Shown here: positions 58,281 to 64,000 of the stretch, piece after piece | How the letters are laid out: each line of letters opens with the position of its first letter | Numbering within the stretch: the stretch's first letter is position 1 | Assembly (NCBI GenBank): GCA_013368315.1 | Contig: JAACJM010000047.1 | Span: 124,001-188,000 of the forward strand | DNA length: 64,000 nt | Direction of reading: 5' to 3' | Source: Tetrapyrgos nigripes | Taxonomy: Eukaryota > Basidiomycota > Agaricomycetes > Agaricales > Campanellaceae | The notes under the pieces: model-generated | Database searches by the model: none | Told to the model about the DNA's origin: nothing | What the model saw: the letters and a program-made list of their open reading frames with translations, nothing else | Made by a program: the position numbers and the translations under genes

Positions 58281-60786
58281 CTACTGACGAACGTACATAA
58301 GAGCAGTTGGAGAACGAAGACGACGGAATAGAGCCGTCATTGTCTTACCACCTTCTGCACCCCATCTAGAACATACATGTCAGTGATTCAAGCCTCTCAT
58401 GTGATGAACAAGGAAAGACTCACTCTCCACCGGCAACCTCTTGACAACATTGCTCAAACTCCGGCGATACTGACACTTCATCCCATTTATCCACCACGTA
58501 GTCCTGTTAAGTAAAGAGACTTGAGCGGAAGCTACAGTAAAGAGAAGTATGTAAACAAACCTCGACCATGTTATGAAGGTCCTCCCAAGCCGTGGTAGCC
58601 AGCAAAAGTGCGAAGCTCGACTGAGGAGTGATAGTAGACATCATATGCTCCAGTGCAAGAACCTGCAACGCCGGCATTACATATCTATGAGCAACCTGAT
58701 ACATTGACAAAGGAGAAGCGGGCGCAGGCGGTGGCGTCGGATGCTGGTGAGGATCTGGAGCTTGGTTAGATGATACACGAGGTCTATTGGTGTGAGGTGA
58801 CACTGGGTAATGTGATGGGGTGGAGAAGTTGGAGTTGGCGACGGATAGAGGTATTGGCTTTGTTCTAGCAGCGGAAGGGGAGGCGGGCATTTTCAGAGAC
58901 ATGTGAGAGCCTGAAGCAGGTGCTTGGGTTGGACGACGGGGAGTCGAAGGCCCAGTAGAACTAGTAAGATTTCGCGAGGACGTAGCATTGTTGGAGGTGC
59001 CTTTAGGAGTGGATCCTGAGCTCGTCACTCTGGATGTAGTGGTCTCATAGATGTAGGATTGGATACTACTCTTTGGCCAGATGGAAGTGTCTTTGACTGC
59101 TCAGGCGATCTGTTGCCCTCACCATTAGAACAAACGCTGTCGCCGCTTGCCGCGCTCCTTGCATCCCCTGAGGGACTGTCATCGGCCAAGCCATGCTTGT
59201 TGAATGTTTTCCAATCCCATTCTCCACTTCGAGAATGTAGCCAACTGGCGCTCCAACCAGCACCAACACCTTCTACTGCAACTCGAGGGTCGTCGACTTC
59301 CTTGAATAAAAGCCAATTTGCGTAGCAATATTTGAGTAACCAATATATCGTCTCAAAGTCTGCTTCCTCGACAACGATGGTGAAAATTTTGCGCTCTCCG
59401 TGCATTATGGCCTGATTTTCAGAAAAGGATGATGTGAGCATTGTAGCGAAGTATTCAGAACGTCGCGTGAGGATATCAGAATGAGCGTAGATGATCCTTT
59501 TCCGTGCAATCATTTCTGCAGCAAATGGGGAGTAAGACGATGCAGATGATGGGGGACGACGAGTAGAGGGAGAAATGGCATCAGGGGACAGCAATGGAGA
59601 GTTCTGTTCATCGGGCCTCCATCTTTCCAGGCAAACGAAGCGTACCTAGAGGGGTGTCAAAATTAGATGTATACTAGAATGTATAAGACGAAGCACGCAC
59701 ATCCCCGGTGTCTGTAAGGTAATATAAGTCAGGCTGAATCAAACTGACGAGAACCAAAGAGTACTAACTGGGATTATCAAGCGAAGCCTCGAGTCCATCC
59801 AACAGGTCCCGAGGAACATAGTAGACAGAAGGTTGGGAAGGAAAAAATGGTCCAATGGGACAGTGAATTTGAATGCAAATAACGAACGAGTCTGTTTCTT
59901 GGATACGAGGGTTCTCCAATAAAGACGACAATGAAGGTAGAGAGCAAGCTAGAAGATAATTAAGGACACGATTTATTAACAGAGCTTACGAACTCACCCC
60001 AAAACTCGCTGTCTTGTCTGAAAGACCAGCTCCCCTGCCAATGCTCCCAGATAAAATCAGGACGAGCTCCTCGCTGCCCGAGACGGTCGTCTTGGCACTT
60101 GATAGCAGCCATCATGGAAGCAGACATCTCATACTCAGCATGTGCATAGTCCATCATCAAGGACGTTACATAGAGCGAAAGCCCGGGCGTTTTAGCATTG
60201 GGTTCTCCGTCGTTCGAGGGTGTGGGTACTTCAAGAACAAATTGAGAAAGACCAGTATGAATGACAGAAGAACGCGCACCGATTTCAAGTTTGAACTTGT
60301 TGTCACCCAGTATAGGCGATAGCTTGAGCACTTCAAAGTCAACATTGACGTTCCTTGAATCTTCACTCGAACCATCAACCGCTCCGCTGCCTACCCCTTC
60401 GATAAAGTCTCTCAATTTTGATGCGTTGCGAACAGCCCATTCAAAGCCCTGGTCTGGAATGAACTTGTGTGTTTAGGGGAGTGTAACTTTTGACGCACCA
60501 TGTATGTCCACTGTCTAGTATTCTCAGACTCATCATTCCCCGAATACCCCGTGTTCTGTTTCGACATTGAGCCCGTTCCAGCAGCAAGTGACGGCGCAGG
60601 ACTTGCAGTCGCTCTTTCCCAACCAGCGCCAGGAACAGGAGATGCTACAGAGGATGTTGAAGACCTATGCGAGTGTCTGAGGCTAGAGGATGAAGCTGAA
60701 GACCAGGGCCAAGCTGGACGCGAGATGGAAGTGGTACGACTGGGAGAAGAACCGAGAGGCGAGGAGATTCTTTGAGGGTCCGACAT
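58281..60786 (-). CDS. BTB/POZ-domain protein
   Basis: It starts at ATG 60786 (MSDPQRISSPLGSSPSRTTS), with a Ser-rich N-terminus. A conserved part follows (FEWAVRNASKLRDFIEG, FVLEVPTPSNDGEP, WEHWQGSWSFRQDSEFWG) that may be a MATH-like domain; I cannot confirm this. Then come ETDSFVICIQIHCPIGPFFP and YYVPRDLLDGLEASLDNP. The BTB domain lies at about 59350-59520 (YAHSDILTRRSEYFATMLTS, FETIYWLLKYCYANWLLF), with a long Ser/Pro insertion inside its C-terminal half. The last exons give YQVAHRYVMPALQVLALEHM, DYVVDKWDEVSVSPEFEQCC and FRRLRSPTALMYVRQ, stopping at 58281. Such proteins often serve as CUL3 adaptors or self-assembling scaffolds; the role here is unknown. Confidence 0.75.
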
Positions 60787-60976
60787 AAGGAACGTGTATG
60801 CGGCGAGAACAGGGAATGAATATTCAAACCCCTGTCGAAATCAGTCTTTATTCGGTAAACACATGGGCGCTAGAGTAGGACAAAGAAATATCCAATGGCA
60901 ACTTTCTTCTACCGGAAAACAAAAATCTTTGCATGTATATAGGTCTACTATATATCCATCCATGTACAATCACAGC

Positions 60977-63096
60977 TCAGGTTCCTAGTAAGTCTCCCAG
61001 AACACATCTGGCAAGACTTGCCTCATCACTGGACAGGTTGATGATATGAGCCTCATCTCTAAAAACCAAATTCGATAGCGACTTACGCAGCCAGTGTTCA
61101 AAACCCTGTTCTTCTTGCAACCTGCCTAGTGGATTGTTTGCATCAGACAATACTGTCAAGTCAGGGTCTTCTTCGTAAGACTCCCTTAGGACATCGAGAT
61201 TGACCTCCCTATCTGGAAGGGTGTCCAGCATATGCTTTGTTAGCAGGGATCCTAGGTAATCCTTCACGGTGGGAGTCCGGAATGTGATGGACTCAGTGGA
61301 CATGGTGCAGAAATAGACCTAGGATGAATCGTCAGCGCACGCGCAAACACAGTTGGTATCTTCCAAGTACCTGATTTCCAAAGTCATCTCCATACTTTTC
61401 TTCTGGTATTTTTTCTAGCGAATCGTAAAACGCTCTGCACCTCGGAAACACCGATTCAAGCGTGAAGAGCAAAAGTCGCGTCGCCTGTGAGTTGATTTGC
61501 CCTGCAATATTGACAGCAACGATTCCGGTTGGACGGACAATTTTCTTGAGATCGTTCCAGAACTCCACCGAGTATAGTTGTTCAGGGACACCTCCACCAG
61601 AAAAGCAGTCATGGACGACTATGTCGTAAAATACCCCTTGCTTTCCGGACTCCATTTCAGCGCTTCTGGCAGCTGTCCAGCCCCTTGCATCTTCGAGGAA
61701 AACATTTCCTACGCCAGGATCTGGTAAGCCGAAATATCTCCGTGCAGCATCATAGACAGCAGGGTCAATCTCAACAATGGTAAGACTCATCCGGTGACGA
61801 GCAAAAGCAGTTGCTGAGATCCCAGTTCCAAGGCCGCTGCAAACCGGAGAAAGGGTGAACAAAGTGCACTTAGAGATAGAATGCAGACACCTACATGATC
61901 AAGGCATTCTTCCAATCTTCCGTTGAACTTCCTTTCCCTGTACTATTGACCAATCTTGCAGCTTCCTGTAAAACAAAGGTGCCATAGATCGAATCTCCAA
62001 GTGCTTTCCCTCGGGAATCATACATAGGTGCTTCATCATCCAAAGACCGGACATTTGAGCCAACCCATACACCCCCGAGGATCGAATGAGCAGCACGCAA
62101 ATAACGAACAGCGTGCGGGACAGAACCTTCTGCATTGGGATTTTCCAGAGCCTCCCCTACGACGATGAGCCCAGTGTCGGACTGCACAGATGAATGTATT
62201 ATGAGAGGATAAGATGGATGCCTAAACGGTAAGCCTGCAGGCCGTCTAGGACCTTTGGACAGTATTTTGGGTTCTTCGACGCTTGTTGGTGGGTAAGGGT
62301 GAGGCAGGACAGGTGATTGCAGCTTGCTGGAAAATGATAGCCAGAGACTGAGGAAGATAGCTAGAATCAATCCTTTGATTTGAAGTGAAGAGTAGGTCGA
62401 GCTAGTGGTGGTCTGCTTCCTTCCTTTGGTAGTTTTTACGGTCGAAGGAGCTGAACTCGTAACGTGTAAATGGACAATTCCAACGCATATCGCAAGAGCA
62501 GCATGGACAAGGAACTATGTTACGGTCAGCGACGACTGAGGCAGAGTCATGAACCGAGGACGTACGATTTGGTCATCCGAAATGTCCCTCAAGAAAACAA
62601 AATTTGCCCATAATCTCCTCGCCCAAATAGCTCCTAGACACGATACACAACCTGCCGTGGCACGTAACAACACGTTGGATCGAGGTTTCTAGACATCTTC
62701 AGTGACCAACTACCTCGATGAAATGTCGCGGCGTACCACCAAAGTTCCGTACGAGAGGGTCAACGGCACCAGAACAGCGGCATGAACGATTGCTGGACCC
62801 CAATATGGGTCCTTCCACTTCCTGATGGTCCAAACAGGCACCCAGTACGTGACATTCGGAGCCAAAGTGAGTAAAATTCCCGCTAGGAACCACTCGGAGG
62901 ACTTGCTAAGTCGAATGGGGTTTATGAACGCGACAAGTGCGGCACAGAGGAGGAATTTGTCCAATAGGAAAGTGGTCGGGGTAGAGGCGTAAAGCGGGAC
63001 CAACGCCCGTTCATATGCAAACAGAAGGAGAGATAAGGGAAGGATACCGCCAGCGGACCTCACTGCATACTTGAATCCATCTGGATAGCTGGACAT
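60977..63096 (-). CDS. Membrane protein with spermidine-synthase-like (PABS) methyltransferase-fold domain
   Basis: It starts at ATG 63096 (MSSYPDGFKYAVRSAGGILP). The first ~300 residues have several hydrophobic segments (LSLLLFAYERALVPLYAS, FLLCAALVAFINPI, FLAGILLTLAPNVTYWVPV, FLVHAALAICVGIVHLHV, ILAIFLSLWLSFSS). The soluble part carries YPLIIHSSVQSDTGLIVVGE and DEAPMYDSRGKALGDSIYGT. The nucleotide-binding core GLGTGISATAFARH / TIVEIDPAVYDAARRYF follows, with EDARGWTA and VHDCFSGGGVPEQLY. After an intron at about 61320-61371 the protein continues TFRTPTVKDYLGSLLTKHML to the stop at 60977. Fungal proteins of this layout are not classical spermidine synthases, and the reaction is unknown. Confidence 0.82.
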
Positions 63097-63533
63097 GGTG
63101 AGTCTTGAGAAGAACTAGACCACTTGACACCATTGACCCTGTCGCTAGACGCAAACTCTCACTGTGCTCTTATCACCAACATCCTTCTTCGGCGAAAAAA
63201 TTTGCCTGCACTTCGCGTTCAGGCGGAGATTATTTGATTTTTGACCTAATAATGCTACTGCCAGTGGTTACACTGCCTGCTATGTAGGAATTGCGCATTT
63301 TCGACCACTAGTGCCATTCTAAAGATTGGACACATGCCTAGAATGACATTGTACTGCTGGAACAGCTACTAGGCTGGTTTCTAGGCGCAAAGTGGACATG
63401 TCCCGGATCCAGGACGAGGTCCATGCCGGAAAACGCCGATGTCGTCACTTTTTTGCAATAGGAGTCATTGGGACTCAGGACCCCTCAGGCACTCATCTTC
63501 ACTCCAACTAATCTTGCTTTTCTGCTATCAAAT
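63097..63533. promoter_or_regulatory. Divergent promoter region
   Basis: About 440 bp between two genes pointing away from each other. No motif I would name. Confidence 0.4.
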
Positions 63534-64000
63534 ATGTCTCGCTCGGTTTCTCGTGGCCATGAAAATCTGGTATGTTTTTGTTTCTTCATCTCTTCTCATC
63601 GTATTTCTAAATTTGACGTCATCTCTGTCCTTTCCTCAATCATCTTCAGACGATGTCTGGTAGAGGAGGCGCCGGAAACTTTCGTCCATCTACCGACGTT
63701 CGTCCAGAAGATGGCCCAGATGATTTTTCTTTAACTCGAGGAAGAGAGCAAACTGTGCATCCAGACAAAGCACGTCCAAACTTTCTGTTCTATGCTAAAT
63801 TCTCACCTTATCGTAGATATGGTCTACAGGCAGAGGGGGTGCAGGCAATATTAGATCTCCGTCTCGTGACGCACCTCCAGCCGGTCCAGACGCGGCAGAG
63901 CAAGAGATAATTCGCCAGGGGGCACAGAGGGATGTGGTGAGCATTCTCCGCAGTTGCGTTATCTTCCGCACTCATGTCCACTACTCCTCTCTCAGTATTC
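63534..64000 (+). CDS. DUF3602 (GRGGAGN-repeat) protein, 3' end cut by window
   Basis: It starts at ATG 63534 (MSRSVSRGHENL), followed by an intron and TMSGRGGAGNFRPSTDVRPE. After a second intron a further copy of the motif appears (GRGGAGNIRSPSRDAPP, about 63835-63880), then AAEQEIIRQGAQRDV and another donor near 63937. Repeated GRGGAGN units define the DUF3602 family, which includes fission yeast Par32, linked to TORC1/nitrogen signalling. The acceptor of the second intron is not certain. The protein is likely disordered. Confidence 0.75.

Noticed and set aside
1..64000. tRNA, rRNA, CRISPR and viral sequences
   Set aside because: None seen on reading both strands.

Overview
The window is nuclear DNA of a filamentous basidiomycete, most likely an Agaricomycete. 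Genes are dense and on both strands, with many introns of roughly 45-60 bases. The families also point there: a DUF6535 membrane protein, a FunK1-like kinase relative, a Zn2Cys6 regulator, a DUF3602 protein and a Mutator-like (MULE) transposase with a SWIM zinc finger. I saw no rRNA, tRNA or CRISPR.

Housekeeping genes. From left to right: a SAC plus 5-phosphatase synaptojanin (cut by the left edge, minus), SVP26/TEX261 (minus) facing DID2/CHMP1 (plus) across a 103-bp promoter, a long Ser/Pro-rich protein of unknown function, a small Zn2Cys6 regulator, a cytochrome P450, a CysA/Met2-type O-acetyltransferase, the MutY DNA glycosylase, an S28 serine peptidase, VPS60/CHMP5, an aldehyde dehydrogenase, RCC1, an IPNS-like 2OG dioxygenase, a BTB protein, a membrane-anchored spermidine-synthase-like protein and a DUF3602 protein (cut by the right edge).

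Accessory layer. Six copies or fragments of one fungal family are scattered through the first 48 kb. The family joins a prolyl-4-hydroxylase-like 2OG-Fe(II) domain to a long helical C-terminal region with a C-G-C-x2-C motif and a basic tail. I call them A (3.6-4.1 kb, N-terminal fragment), B (10.3-11.4 kb, C-terminal fragment), C (17.8-21.1 kb), D (26.7-29.8 kb), E (40.3-43.9 kb) and F (44.5-47.9 kb). E and F are a tandem duplication that includes the promoter. Only C keeps the full set of iron and 2-oxoglutarate residues, but it has two single-base frameshifts near its 3' end. D and F are open but lack the ligands. E carries a nonsense codon and a 253-bp MITE. Between A and B lies a DUF6535 gene whose first coding exon is split by a 2,244-bp MULE with a perfect 9-bp target duplication.

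The most striking observation is the first exon of copy C. It encodes MARTKQSARKSSGG, nearly the N-terminal tail of histone H3 with K4, K9 and S10 in place, spliced in frame onto the dioxygenase family protein. The related copy D shares the same leader sequence but lacks this peptide. The locus therefore looks like a birth-and-death cluster of 2OG-dioxygenase relatives, several of them pseudoenzymes, one with a histone-mimic terminus, sitting among conserved single-copy genes. All exon structures are inferred from splice signals and family similarity, without transcripts.
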